Source: Pycnopodia helianthoides (lineage: Eukaryota; Echinodermata; Asteroidea; Forcipulatida; Asteriidae). Taken from it: a stretch of DNA of 64,000 bases. Numbering within the stretch: position 1 is the stretch's first letter; each line of letters starts with the position of its first letter. The stretch covers positions 4,742,326 to 4,806,325 of the forward strand of contig CM063254.1 of assembly GCA_032158295.1 (NCBI GenBank), given 5' to 3'. The notes beneath the pieces were generated by a model. That model did not search any database. It saw nothing but the letters and a program-made list of their open reading frames with translations, and was not told the origin of the DNA. The translations under genes were made by a program, and so were the position numbers. Shown piece by piece: positions 62,201 to 64,000 of the stretch.

Positions 62201-63036
62201 GGCTAAAAACTTTTGACATACTTTTACTGATTTCAAATCAATGGCATGACATTTCAGATGAAATAGTTTCGCAGGATGCTTACTACCATAATCATCTTTT
62301 TAACAAGGTCTTCCGGATAGAAATTACACACATTTGTTTAGGGTCCTTACCAAAGTATGACACTAACTTTAAGGAGAAATATTGCTTACAAATTAATGCT
62401 TAGGAAACATAAGAGTGAAAGTGGTCGGCAGGAATAGTTCCTAAAAACACACTTCAGGAAACAGACCCTTAAAGGTGTTGTACACTTTTGGTAACAGCTC
62501 AAAATCTTAGTCCACATTTTGTGTGATTCAACATATGCATGAACAAACAAACCTGTGAAAGTTTGAGCTCAAATTGGTCATCGAGGTCACGAGAAAATAG
62601 TGAAAAGAGACCTTATGTGTTTTCCGTTTTTTCAAACATCAAGTTTTTATCACGCGTGATAAAAACTATTGTTTTACTAATTTCTCAGAAACGATAGCAT
62701 TTTAGGGAGAAACATTTTAAGGAACCCTTTCCACTATTACTTACTTTAAATCATGTATATAAGTTATGTGTGAATCTGTAAACATTTGTGTTTTTCGATC
62801 TAACCACTAGTGTACAGGGCCTTTAAAAAAAAAAAAAACTTGCTTGGTCCTGAAGCTCAAACTCACATTGTGGCGTCTGGCTGCCGATGTAGAGATTGTC
62901 AACAAAATAATCCTGTCCCTCTTCTCCATACAGCATAATGCGTTCGATCAGCAGTGGGTACCCCTCCTTGTGGTAATAATAAATCCAACCTTGTGTTAAC
63001 GACGGAGTACCGATGTCGATGCAGGAAAAACTCCAT
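17119..63036 (-). CDS. PKHD1L1: Fibrocystin-L (PKHD1L1-type) receptor-like protein with a cytoplasmic MYND finger, 47 exons, 5'-partial
   Basis: This is a very large single-pass surface protein, about 3,890 residues in this window. Order: region after PA14, IPT/TIG x4, cupredoxin-like domain, IPT/TIG x7, G8, beta-helix, G8, beta-helix, cleavage-like RRRRR, transmembrane helix, cytoplasmic tail with MYND finger. Vertebrate fibrocystin-L also has eleven IPTs after PA14, two G8 domains and two beta-helix blocks, so the extracellular part is collinear with it; the tail differs. Every exon has GT and AG borders, and reading phase is kept across all junctions except for exon 28. The product is expected at the plasma membrane or on cilia and stereocilia-like surfaces. 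Signal peptide and first IPTs lie beyond 64000. PKHD1 is the main alternative, but the match to PKHD1L1 is closer. Confidence 0.93.
17304..17722 (-). mobile_element. tRNA-derived SINE, family A, full length, in intron 46
   Basis: Reverse complement of the 3824 element. The tRNA-like head is at 17625-17722 and the ATT tail at 17304-17318. Confidence 0.9.
17723..18145. other. Intron between exons 46 and 47, remainder
   Basis: Nothing recognised apart from the SINE at 17304-17722. Confidence 0.5.
18146..18415 (-). CDS. PKHD1L1: Fibrocystin-L exon 46, unrecognised cytoplasmic domain
   Basis: MRDDRVKMVVMVRNKDGSLQ, ALREDVKQALPAKLRDKEFI and LLDEGLRDISGAKEKELMVS, then EVYQSESVMIRWLQDSG. Alternating strands and one helix suggest a ubiquitin-like or PB1-like beta-grasp fold, which is inference. 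The initial ATG codon is split by the intron, so it is not an independent start. Phase 1 in and out. Confidence 0.82.
18976..19091 (-). CDS. PKHD1L1: Fibrocystin-L exon 45, cytoplasmic linker
   Basis: FLTPEPREMSGNSPRRTPEI and LPPGFTEATGQVEQ, rich in Ser/Thr-Pro. Phase 2 in, phase 1 out at A|GTAAGT. A second AG 21 bases downstream (exon start 19070) also keeps the frame. Confidence 0.75.
19092..20094. other. Intron between exons 44 and 45
   Basis: AT-rich. A short GATA-like run (AGAGATAGAGATAG) lies near 19125. No exon or element is recognised. Confidence 0.5.
20095..20227 (-). CDS. PKHD1L1: Fibrocystin-L exon 44, cytoplasmic linker
   Basis: EKISHIRHDLLGDEGLFNLR, then SRSATPSGMEGGVSNKGSD. 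Hydrophilic and serine-rich. Phase 1 in, phase 2 out at CC|GTGAGT. No family resemblance; the call rests on splice sites and phase. Confidence 0.8.
20571..21005. repeat. 66-bp tandem repeat, about 6.5 copies
   Basis: Unit AAAATCAACCAATACAAGTT, then ATTTATGATCCCCACTGCC and ACTAAATTGGTGAATATTAA. Copies alternate between PTATK-like and PTASK-like variants. Because the unit is a multiple of three and stop-free, both strands stay open, but it lies in the intron between exons 43 and 44. Confidence 0.95.
21612..21720 (-). CDS. PKHD1L1: Fibrocystin-L exon 43, transmembrane helix
   Basis: VDHAGFPDW is followed by a hydrophobic span starting AIALIVILVLVMMCGVGIVA, then YKMYSTRG with positive charges on the inner side. 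Type I topology is expected. Ends in phase 1 at G|GTGAGG. Confidence 0.93.
21790..21960. repeat. Dispersed repeat related to 7205-7395
   Basis: Shares CTCAGCCAATGATAGGTCTT and CCTCAGTGGGGGTGCTGTTT with the intergenic segment near 7300, and CAATGATAGGTC with 3640. Confidence 0.6.
22021..22300 (+). mobile_element. tRNA-derived SINE, family C, with (AAATG)n tail
   Basis: The head GTTGGCGTAGTGGTGTCTTG with B box CCCCGGTTCAAATC is tRNA-like. The body ends in GAAATGAAATGAAATGAA. It lies in the intron after exon 42, with its tail about 8-10 bases from the donor. Confidence 0.8.
22314..22477 (-). CDS. PKHD1L1: Fibrocystin-L exon 42
   Basis: GSILISFDMQGDVDTTQEVM and GRFSLEFDGYTLIADEYMKV. Ends in phase 0 at GAA|GTAAGA. 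A SINE ends only a few bases into the following intron. Confidence 0.88.
22757..23153 (-). CDS. PKHD1L1: Fibrocystin-L exon 41
   Basis: GYEWKAKVAISMPSNYKGQL and ARFSNLSIDAAGVKYILIVS are a second copy of the strand pattern in exon 40. The DYDQVAAGKEELLAIYFLNH stretch follows. Ends in phase 1 at G|GTGCGG, a weaker donor. Confidence 0.9.
23452..23829 (-). CDS. PKHD1L1: Fibrocystin-L exon 40
   Basis: GNMIPQMGHRLNPWQLTVSI, GLTGNLTIDFDGSWANFTDL and DTVYEMTSFEVVVELRDE. Contains repeated Ig-like or cadherin-like strands. 126 codons, phase 0 to 0. Confidence 0.93.
24160..24325 (-). CDS. PKHD1L1: Fibrocystin-L exon 39
   Basis: YDEIMLEEEEKKNAENPSEV and LVIHTQPGEAVEAAPFSQQP. The Q-PG-A-x-A-x-P-F-x-QQP motif is shared with vertebrate fibrocystin-L. 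Ends in phase 0. Confidence 0.92.
24729..24951 (-). CDS. PKHD1L1: Fibrocystin-L exon 38
   Basis: SLDYDDLIAAQSILADASQL and ITITSMAMTEPSPAVVDPTG. The donor AC|GTGGGT is chosen because it keeps phase 2 with exon 39. A second GT (GAC|GTACCG) would not keep the frame. Confidence 0.82.
24952..25260. other. Intron between exons 37 and 38
   Basis: A poly-A run at 24961-24977, otherwise nothing recognised. Confidence 0.5.
25261..25729 (-). CDS. PKHD1L1: Fibrocystin-L exon 37, with a polybasic cleavage-like site
   Basis: DLYVTPNNADFSAGELIWKP, VHGENYFDRDTQTLWVLIKG and SVPVEIRTVPVIMLSLSV, then EAGGRRRRRASEGEAE. The five arginines occupy the place where vertebrate fibrocystin-L has a short basic motif, and would suit a furin-type convertase. 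Ends in phase 1 at C|GTGAGT. Confidence 0.95.
26161..26347 (-). CDS. PKHD1L1: Fibrocystin-L exon 36
   Basis: YTCQERISTFPALIATGKEY and VYFTSTNPQSLRFHLLNSQE. A degraded partial copy lies about 50 bases upstream. Phase 2 in, phase 0 out at GAA|GTGAGT. Confidence 0.95.
26398..26472 (-). pseudogene. Degraded partial duplicate of exon 36
   Basis: The minus strand reads NQERISTFQWKRVQGLFYR, matching exon 36's CQERISTFPALIATGKEYEV at the start. DNA matches resume at ACCGGCACCAACTCCAGACC against ACCAGCACCAACCCACAGAG. The copy has internal deletions and no proper splice sites, so it looks like a relic. Confidence 0.75.
26764..26880. repeat. Short tandem repeat GCTTGCCGCAAGCTTGCAGA
   Basis: About six imperfect units of 12 and 24 bp, each self-complementary around GCAAGCTTGC. 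Situated in the intron between exons 35 and 36. Confidence 0.9.
27026..27227 (-). CDS. PKHD1L1: Fibrocystin-L exon 35
   Basis: GIYRGKDNECSWKADWQAYE, VLESMDADTEVRRLSPLAMY and YVDLINGPKDNGWCLG. Phase 1 in, phase 2 out. Confidence 0.95.
27228..27812. other. Intron between exons 34 and 35
   Basis: AT-rich, nothing recognised. Confidence 0.5.
27813..28045 (-). CDS. PKHD1L1: Fibrocystin-L exon 34
   Basis: SVNPSDCVDMDCDGLKKAMI, IRDLDGTLLGSVGTVIPQSE and YRIPKALLTRPDGTKIPVED. VNPSDCVDMDCD and RDLDGTLLG are hallmark family motifs. Phase 2 in, phase 1 out. Confidence 0.97.
28438..28634. mobile_element. GGGCCC-ended fold-back MITE
   Basis: Begins GGGCCCAATTTCATAAGCTG and ends AGCTCTATGCAATTGGGCCC. In the intron between exons 33 and 34; the rest of that intron shows nothing. 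Confidence 0.9.
29185..29347 (-). CDS. PKHD1L1: Fibrocystin-L exon 33
   Basis: NVVFRNFGRHCGKTDVAIMA and GISLEDVDEARRIFITRPHV. Ends in phase 2 at AG|GTAGGG. Confidence 0.92.
29348..30030. other. Intron between exons 32 and 33
   Basis: An imperfect duplication of AAAAAGTCAATAAATTTCCA and flanks occurs at about 29404-29460 and 29540-29590, with a (CA)n run between. A fragment at 29622-29700 (GGGATAAAGAATATTATTTG) matches the SINE pair at 35940-36425. Confidence 0.6.
30031..30205 (-). CDS. PKHD1L1: Fibrocystin-L exon 32
   Basis: ENAWQSWQWRGFRSPGKGHV and GVTWATFGSGPNLAPLFAFQ. Ends in phase 1 at A|GTAAGT. Confidence 0.92.
30345..30521. mobile_element. GGGCCC-family MITE, diverged
   Basis: Begins GGGCTCAATTTTATAAAGC and ends CTTAATGAAATCAGGCCCTG, with GCTTAGC motifs inside. 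Confidence 0.75.
30783..30956 (-). CDS. PKHD1L1: Fibrocystin-L exon 31
   Basis: VESSILLTGMTFVDNKVAIL and YGPNALSHKTSDKFVRLEES. 58 codons, phase 0 to 0. Confidence 0.94.
30957..31459. other. Intron between exons 30 and 31
   Basis: Nothing recognised. Confidence 0.5.
31460..31821 (-). CDS. PKHD1L1: Fibrocystin-L exon 30, second beta-helix
   Basis: YNQLVHNLLLWYLPGTYQDR, NAGIEVESAGKVVLVNNTVA and FLIYKCWDFGIYQQ. Phase 1 in, phase 0 out at CAG|GTAATG. Confidence 0.96.
31822..32148. other. Intron between exons 29 and 30
   Basis: A half GGGCCC-MITE end, TTAAATTGGGCCCTG, lies at 32080-32094. Nothing else is seen. Confidence 0.5.
32149..32385 (-). CDS. PKHD1L1: Fibrocystin-L exon 29, second beta-helix
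   Basis: GYARVSNVQFFHTGQEGYTA, PSYVKGCSFHNGFSPAIGVY and LLIQDNVVHHTVGPG are PbH1 turns. Phase 1 in and out. Confidence 0.96.
32708..32867 (-). CDS. PKHD1L1: Fibrocystin-L exon 28, with a frameshift
   Basis: Reads LVTADYVLAAEVGLLTRNIK and DYDRLFDESFGARV, then hits a stop in that frame. The downstream conserved SFGFGMMIADGTEYKG lies in another frame, starting near 32755. The 160-base length disagrees with the phase-1 junctions on both sides by one base modulo three. Relative to the family, the Arg-Val-Leu-Val stretch is shortened around the GGGTCC motif, which fits a loss between two direct repeats. Confidence 0.9.
33003..33385 (-). mobile_element. MITE family 1, copy 3
   Basis: Same element as 6304 in reverse orientation. 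It abuts a family 2 copy with TTTAAAGG shared at the junction. Confidence 0.93.
33382..33724 (+). mobile_element. MITE family 2, copy 1 (about 343 bp)
   Basis: Ends TTAAAGGTATTGTACACTTT and AGTGTACAGGGCCTTTAA. The central palindrome TTATCGCGCGCGATAA is characteristic. Other copies lie at 48408 and 62470. Confidence 0.92.
33725..34399. other. Intron between exons 27 and 28, remainder
   Basis: AAGCGGGATTTGAACCCGCT at about 33930 is a tRNA B-box-like remnant. Nothing else is recognised. Confidence 0.5.
34400..34645 (-). CDS. PKHD1L1: Fibrocystin-L exon 27
   Basis: GVFGGLDLHGKSRSVYWTQL and VVGDEIVVATTSYEAWQTET. Same G8-exit motif as exon 22. Phase 1 in and out. Confidence 0.95.
34646..35123. 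other. Intron between exons 26 and 27
   Basis: Nothing recognised. Confidence 0.5.
35124..35360 (-). CDS. PKHD1L1: Fibrocystin-L exon 26, second G8 domain
   Basis: PAMNKLFIYGTLEIEDTRDN, ATYILIQGGRLIIGFSESNP and LLNGNHFTPEQPLPNGPNLG. Phase 1 in and out. Confidence 0.96.
35520..35912 (+). mobile_element. MITE family 1, copy 4
   Basis: Ends TTAAAGGAAAGTTACAGAAT and AATTCTGTAATGTTCCTTTA. In the intron between exons 25 and 26. Confidence 0.93.
35937..36110 (-). mobile_element. tRNA-derived SINE, family D, minus copy
   Basis: The minus strand has GAGCTAGCTCGGTGGTCTAG-like A box and a GGTTCGAATCC B box. It is paired head to head with the plus copy at 36225. Confidence 0.75.
36225..36425 (+). mobile_element. 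tRNA-derived SINE, family D, plus copy
   Basis: GGCTAGCTCGGTGGTCAGGT and ATGGATTCGAATCCCACCTG form a tRNA-like head. The body ends with CGGTGTAAGGGTAAAACCAT and ATCCCCGATGCAAAA. Confidence 0.78.
36436..36870. mobile_element. MITE-like family 4, copy 1
   Basis: Shares TTTAGCGAGGTGACAGCG, GCAGCATTTGCAAACGGACA and TTCTCAGGGTCATTACAAAG with 51690-52005, and partly with 62235-62365. Confidence 0.7.
37000..37200 (-). CDS. PKHD1L1: Fibrocystin-L exon 25, start of second G8 domain
   Basis: VRLNVYSCFYQDCIKPVPKP, then FRRWSDQESWDDSTIPVDGE. W-S-D-x-x-S-W is the opening of G8. Ends in phase 1 at A|GTGAGA. Confidence 0.94.
37201..38016. other. Intron between exons 24 and 25
   Basis: Nothing recognised. 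Confidence 0.5.
38017..39669 (-). CDS. PKHD1L1: Fibrocystin-L exon 24, first parallel beta-helix (1,653 bases)
   Basis: The longest exon. It opens DQFASQTCFLGKFGEETGSD and continues GQAFRLGRYPIHFHLCGDMS, VRGCGIHNTFNRALTMHGTH, FLEDGIETGNIIQYNLGVFV and TYWVTNPDNIVRHNAAAGGS. These are PbH1 repeats forming a right-handed beta-helix, the region shared with CEMIP/TMEM2 proteins. Many Asn-x-Ser/Thr sites point to an extracellular location. Phase 1 in and out, with donor G|GTAAGT. Confidence 0.97.
39950..40150 (-). CDS. PKHD1L1: Fibrocystin-L exon 23
   Basis: DGSVLTFSPPLKYEHVGITQ and RAEVGLLTRNVKVRGSVQEE. EVGLLTRNVKV is the conserved entry to the beta-helix. Phase 1 in and out. Confidence 0.95.
40151..40982. 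other. Intron between exons 22 and 23
   Basis: A possible tRNA-like remnant (GAGAATTGAACCAGAGACCT) lies at about 40277. Nothing else is recognised. Confidence 0.45.
40983..41150 (-). CDS. PKHD1L1: Fibrocystin-L exon 22
   Basis: MPIPMTWTRLAQTANEGATQ and AVTWKVGDQVVIATTGHRHS. The WxxGDxVVIATT motif follows G8 in this family. Phase 1 in and out. Confidence 0.97.
41151..41891. other. Intron between exons 21 and 22
   Basis: Low-complexity sequence at about 41640-41760: poly-A, poly-T and (AAAT)n. No element is recognised. Confidence 0.55.
41892..42101 (-). CDS. PKHD1L1: Fibrocystin-L exon 21, first G8 domain
   Basis: EADIELHAENILIVDGGVLQ, VGTEEEPFQHQATIMMHGHV and LPLFGAKTLAVRNGTLDLHG. It is very strongly conserved with vertebrate fibrocystin-L. 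Phase 1 in and out. Confidence 0.97.
42390..42546 (-). CDS. PKHD1L1: Fibrocystin-L exon 20, start of first G8 domain
   Basis: FYYIDVWSSRYTWGNEDPPI and GQTVLLNVSTPILKMLLIQG. G8 domains carry eight conserved glycines. Ends in phase 1. Confidence 0.94.
42600..42910. mobile_element. Diverged relative of MITE family 2
   Basis: TGATTGAGCTTAAACTTTCA and CAGTTTGTTATTTCATG align with the family 2 core AATTGAGCTCAAACTTTCAC. The ends are unclear. Confidence 0.5.
43066..43450. mobile_element. MITE-like family 3
   Basis: Inverted ends AAGGGAACGTATACCTTTGG and ACCAAACGTATACCTTCCCTT. About 385 bp, ending 20 bases from the donor of exon 19. Confidence 0.75.
43470..43620 (-). CDS. PKHD1L1: Fibrocystin-L exon 19, IPT k
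   Basis: AVGNLVTIGGAVCSILEESE and EITCMTAAHRPSEMTKVRVE. Ends in phase 0 at CAG|GTGAGT. Confidence 0.92.
43621..45048. other. Introns around exon 18, nothing recognised
   Basis: The intron sequences 43621-44144 and 44320-45048 show no element or hidden exon that I can support. Confidence 0.5.
44145..44319 (-). CDS. PKHD1L1: Fibrocystin-L exon 18, end of IPT j and start of IPT k
   Basis: GSGDQLCNVTIALSSGATFT, then VIGSVEPRRGGTAGGTTLTI. Ends in phase 2 at CA|GTAAGA. Confidence 0.93.
45049..45189 (-). CDS. PKHD1L1: Fibrocystin-L exon 17, IPT j
   Basis: GGGQIMSIAGSGFDSTALVT and CPVISVNSSTVQCDVPSNS. Phase 1 in and out. Confidence 0.92.
45190..46453. other. Intron between exons 16 and 17
   Basis: 45478-45600 carries a minus-strand tRNA-like piece (ACGGGATTCGAACCCACTCT). 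The rest is unrecognised. Confidence 0.5.
46454..46702 (-). CDS. PKHD1L1: Fibrocystin-L exon 16, IPT i
   Basis: GDLITIVGSSFSTNSSDVTV and CAIISVAMDSIACSVGTHSA, ending LTVTGVSPPDG at the start of IPT j. Phase 1 out. Confidence 0.94.
46893..47959 (-). CDS. PKHD1L1: Fibrocystin-L exon 15, long exon with IPT e to h
   Basis: A single 1,067-base exon encoding four successive IPT/TIG domains: TTLIRIQGIGFSEDPCENKI, GTEILIRGDGFAGESPDDVE, TSVIIAGSGFTDDASVVTVS and QMLTIVGNGFVGGATVVEIN. It then opens IPT i with TPVVTTVTPTEG. Phase 2 in, phase 1 out at G|GTCAGT. The lack of introns here contrasts with the split IPTs on both sides. Confidence 0.95.
48408..48750 (-). mobile_element. MITE family 2, copy 2
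   Basis: Reverse orientation of the 33382 copy with TTTAAAGGCCCTGTACACTT at the left end. In the intron between exons 14 and 15. Confidence 0.93.
48887..49043 (-). CDS. PKHD1L1: Fibrocystin-L exon 14
   Basis: GVFAPVSSDPCPGDDSPIPG, then CSTPVVQHISPNE, the start of IPT e. Ends in phase 2 at GA|GTAAGA. Confidence 0.88.
49638..49690 (-). mobile_element. tRNA-like SINE remnant
   Basis: The minus strand reads GCTAGATAGCTCAGTTGGTA, a standard A-box arm. A related plus-strand piece lies at 61389. Confidence 0.65.
49793..49969 (-). CDS. PKHD1L1: Fibrocystin-L exon 13, cupredoxin-like domain, second half
   Basis: IFAYKFASPGTYYYSSGPVD and VHMKGTVVVKEP. The F-x3-PGTYYY pattern closes the cupredoxin fold, but the copper-binding Cys and Met seen in plastocyanins are not present. 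Ends in phase 1. Confidence 0.9.
49970..50685. other. Intron between exons 12 and 13, left part
   Basis: Nothing recognised before the SINE at 50686. Confidence 0.45.
50686..51113 (+). mobile_element. tRNA-derived SINE, family B, full length
   Basis: Starts GTGGCGTGTCCTGGCCGAGT. B box GGGTTCGAATCCCGG at about 50756. The 3' end carries an ATT microsatellite. It ends about 15 bases from the donor of exon 12. Confidence 0.9.
51127..51312 (-). CDS. PKHD1L1: Fibrocystin-L exon 12, cupredoxin-like domain, first half
   Basis: YKWDPSLLSVVAGDVVVWQW and SLSYDGQGFISGGQTAEG. The VxxGDxVxWxW pattern is that of a cupredoxin-like strand pair. Phase 1 in and out. Confidence 0.9.
51690..52005. mobile_element. 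MITE-like family 4, copy 2
   Basis: ATTGGTTTTTGTCACCGAAA and TTTAGCGAGGTGACAGCGCA match 36436-36870. Confidence 0.7.
52135..52320. repeat. Degenerate AAGATTCTTAT-type tandem repeat
   Basis: Repeated AGATTCT, AGATTTTTA and TAAGATTCTTAAGA units about 11-15 bp apart, close to exon 11. Confidence 0.8.
52395..52633 (-). CDS. PKHD1L1: Fibrocystin-L exon 11, IPT d
   Basis: FKYELEVTGMFPNQGSFQGS, VVTLTGAGFGSNASDV and CEVTAVDNNKLDCVV. Ends in phase 1 at T|GTGAGT. The preceding intron of about 3.1 kb carries a satellite-bearing transposon. Confidence 0.93.
52921..55094. mobile_element. Inverted-repeat element carrying a satellite array
   Basis: Bounded by AAGCTTGG at the left and CCAAGCTT at the right. 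Arms contain CACGATATCGTCGACATTAT and its diverged complement around TATCGCGATATTCAATAATA. A segment with ACCCTGTCGGATCGGATCTG occurs on both sides of the array (about 53297 and 54872). No transposase is visible. Located in the intron between exons 10 and 11. Confidence 0.82.
53340..54866. repeat. Satellite of about 161-188 bp units in trimers
   Basis: Unit starts near 53534, 53695, 53882, 54071, 54232, 54419, 54607 and 54790, marked by GTCATCAGCAG or close variants. A short variant of about 161 bp with GGCATGGTACCAGACTCAC recurs every 537 bp, giving a three-unit higher-order repeat. Confidence 0.93.
55717..55903 (-). CDS. PKHD1L1: Fibrocystin-L exon 10, IPT c
   Basis: GGDLVISGFGFGDSGAMVSI and TCQVISQSDDEIIATIPEHT. 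Ends in phase 2 at AA|GTAAGT. Confidence 0.93.
56147..56389. mobile_element. GGGCCC-ended fold-back MITE, near-perfect palindrome
   Basis: GGGCCCAATTTCATAGAGCT at the left and its complement at the right. The arms pair over about 100 bases. Confidence 0.93.
56584..56734 (-). CDS. PKHD1L1: Fibrocystin-L exon 9, end of IPT b and start of IPT c
   Basis: TLSRYRRSLTAVDVSINVNG, then TPTIAEINPTTSNVTG. Ends in phase 1 at G|GTAGGT. Confidence 0.9.
57127..57266 (-). CDS. PKHD1L1: Fibrocystin-L exon 8, IPT b
   Basis: GTKVTISGHGFSQDGENTTV and ACLIESVTYSKIQCV. Ends in phase 0 at GGG|GTAAGC. Confidence 0.92.
57643..57708 (-). CDS. PKHD1L1: Fibrocystin-L exon 7
   Basis: 66-base exon, VITFQSELEVSSIDPESG followed by STAG. 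It joins IPT a to IPT b. Phase 1 in and out. Confidence 0.88.
57709..58420. other. Intron between exons 6 and 7, left part
   Basis: A short piece near 58170-58260 (CAGTACCCACTGCCAATTAA) resembles 55985-56080, suggesting a dispersed repeat. Nothing else is recognised. Confidence 0.4.
58421..58648 (+). mobile_element. SINE family B, 5'-truncated
   Basis: GTGCATTCTGCTCTACCAGC through GTGAGTTAGGCAATATCTTG matches the body of 50686-51113. The tRNA head is lost. Confidence 0.88.
58694..58897 (-). CDS. PKHD1L1: Fibrocystin-L exon 6, IPT a
   Basis: GSVNTTLTLTGTGFSAVPED and IVTIGGIRCN show the IPT core with its conserved Gly-Phe and Cys. Ends in phase 1. Confidence 0.93.
58898..59697. other. Intron between exons 5 and 6
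   Basis: A tRNA-like remnant (ACAGGATTCAAATCTGGATC) near 59073 and AT-rich low complexity near 59345-59520. Nothing else is seen. Confidence 0.45.
59698..59806 (-). CDS. PKHD1L1: Fibrocystin-L exon 5, start of IPT a
   Basis: VEVIVNTIPCSCSEGQCTFD, then TPGISVVSPASG, the opening strand of an IPT/TIG domain. Ends in phase 1 at G|GTGAGG. Confidence 0.92.
60233..60289. other. Strong hairpin, 16-bp perfect stem
   Basis: GCAAGTTGACAAACTA (60233-60248) and TAGTTTGTCAACTTGC (60274-60289) are exact complements around a 25-base loop that itself can pair CTCG with CGAG. In the intron between exons 4 and 5. Function unknown. Confidence 0.75.
60546..60668 (-). CDS. PKHD1L1: Fibrocystin-L exon 4
   Basis: 41 codons, phase 0 to 0: VDGDRLNGNEVDILFERLSE through FLRTPHENTQ. 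The LFMAPIPGEFLRTPH stretch is typical of the family. Confidence 0.9.
60669..61148. other. Intron between exons 3 and 4
   Basis: A C run at about 60730, otherwise nothing recognised. Confidence 0.5.
61149..61300 (-). CDS. PKHD1L1: Fibrocystin-L exon 3
   Basis: Reads VPCQATAGKLKELLQ, then GTCGGYTWRVEWTSKGGSQP, a family signature. Ends in phase 0 at GAG|GTAAAG. Confidence 0.92.
61389..61460 (+). mobile_element. tRNA-like SINE remnant
   Basis: CTAGATAGCTCAGTTGGTAA and GGTTGCTGGTTCAAGTCCCA form A- and B-box regions. The acceptor stem does not pair well, so it is not called as a functional tRNA gene. Confidence 0.65.
61685..61978 (-). CDS. PKHD1L1: Fibrocystin-L exon 2
   Basis: Reads YIRVQRPARPNGVLVSDANV through FDLGLYGSVIQ. 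It contains several Asn-x-Thr/Ser glycosylation sites (VNET, ANST). Phase 1 in and out, donor G|GTCAGT. Confidence 0.9.
62470..62826 (+). mobile_element. MITE family 2, copy 3
   Basis: TTAAAGGTGTTGTACACTTT to GTGTACAGGGCCTTTAAA. The palindrome is altered to TTATCACGCGTGATAA, which preserves pairing. It ends about 40 bases from the donor of exon 1. Confidence 0.92.
62867..63036 (-). CDS. PKHD1L1: Fibrocystin-L exon 1 of window
   Basis: Acceptor ATCCAG|A. Reads WSFSCIDIGTPSLTQGW and DYFVDNLYIGSQTPQ, the segment that follows PA14 in this family. Ends in phase 1 at T|GTGAGT. Confidence 0.88.
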
Positions 63037-64000
63037 CTGGATTGGGGTTGTAAATAAGCATTTGACTTTTCAGTACTGATACCTCACCGGGTGAACAGAT
63101 AATAATATAGCGTATTTTTATAGCGCCTACTGCAGGTCAGCCTCTAAAAGGCGATAGTATTTTCAGTATTTTCCTGCAAGGTACATGTATTGTGGAGCTA
63201 CGTTTTGAAGTATTCAAGCCGATTAAGCCAATTCCCTCTACTTCTTGACTAAGTAAGCATAACCCAATCACCAACAGGCCTGGAATTTCATCTTTGAGAG
63301 GGCAAGGCCATTTCCATTTTGCAATGGCACTTCCTTTGGTAAAAATCTGAAAGTCTATGGGCACCTTTTGAAGAGACACCAAGGCCATAAACCAGGGCAA
63401 CAGAGGCCATGGCATCTGTGGCCTCCGTGTAATTCCAGGCCTATACACCAACTAATCAAACATGGCTTGGATTTTCAGAGAGGACACTTTGGAATGCCTC
63501 TATTGTCCTCGTCTTGGCCTTAACACCTCTTTAAACAGGGCCCAATTTCATAGAGCTGCTTAGCACAAAAATATGCTTAGCATGAAATTTCTTCCTTGAT
63601 AAAAACAGGATTACCAACCAAATTTCCATTTGTTGCATATTGCTTGTTAATGGTATTCAGCTCTGTTGTTTGCTTATCCTGAAAATCACGTGGAAATTTG
63701 GCTGGTAATCCTGTTTTTATCGAGGCAAAAATTTCATGCTAAGCAAATTTTTGTGCTAAGCAGCTCTATGAAATTGGGCCCTGGTCTTCTGATTTCCTCA
63801 GTGAAGCATGGTTCCTATATGGAGTAAGAAACAAGATTGGACATGCTATTTGTTCTACTACCGCGGAGTAGATTTTCGGAATTTGGGAGACTTCTCAGTT
63901 CTGAAAAGAATGTCCTGCTTATTAACTACTACCTGGGCGGAAGGTAGGAAATCGGCCTGGACTACTACTTTAGCTTTGTGGATCGGGGGACTTCTCGTAA
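63037..64000. other. Intron upstream of exon 1, to the window edge
   Basis: Contains a SINE family A 3' fragment at about 63100-63215 and a MITE. No further fibrocystin-L exon is visible, so the PA14-coding exons must lie beyond 64000. Confidence 0.55.
63538..63783. mobile_element. GGGCCC-ended fold-back MITE, near-perfect palindrome
   Basis: GGGCCCAATTTCATAGAGCT to AGCTCTATGAAATTGGGCCC, the same element as 56147. Confidence 0.93.

Overview
The window is animal nuclear DNA with small exons, GT-AG introns, tRNA-derived SINEs, many MITE-like elements and one 100-N assembly gap. It holds parts of two large genes arranged tail to tail. The gene content, and a repeat family with GGGCCCAATTTCATAGAGCTGC-type ends, suggest a marine deuterostome invertebrate, perhaps an echinoderm. 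That placement is inference.

Positions 1-4420 (+ strand) hold the last five exons of a tankyrase (TNKS-type) gene, covering the C-terminal PARP catalytic domain with its zinc-binding loop. Exon four of this set lacks one base relative to the frame needed by both its conserved protein and its splice phases. The first intron carries a minisatellite built from copies of the exon's own 5' splice site.

Positions 4421-17118 are intergenic and repeat-rich. They include SINEs, a fold-back element with about 190-bp arms, a TA-flanked inverted-repeat element, a LINE reverse-transcriptase fragment, MITEs and the assembly gap.

Positions 17119-63036 (- strand) hold 47 consecutive exons, about 11.7 kb of coding sequence or roughly 3,890 residues, of a fibrocystin-L (PKHD1L1-type) gene. 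The 5' end lies beyond position 64000. From N to C the visible product has the region that follows PA14 in vertebrate fibrocystin-L, four IPT/TIG domains, a cupredoxin-like insert, seven more IPT/TIG domains, a first G8 plus parallel beta-helix block, a second G8 plus beta-helix block, a juxtamembrane region with a five-arginine cleavage-like motif, and one transmembrane helix. All exon phases agree at every junction except for exon 28, which contains a frameshift.

The most unusual feature is the cytoplasmic tail. After the membrane helix, four further exons are joined in phase. They encode a serine/proline-rich linker, an unrecognised domain of about 85 residues and a terminal MYND-type zinc finger that ends at a stop at 17119. 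I know of no MYND finger in vertebrate fibrocystins, so this looks like a receptor-like surface protein with a protein-interaction or nuclear-factor module on its inner side. Introns carry several tandem arrays, including a 2.2-kb inverted-repeat element with a satellite of about 180 bp organised in trimers.
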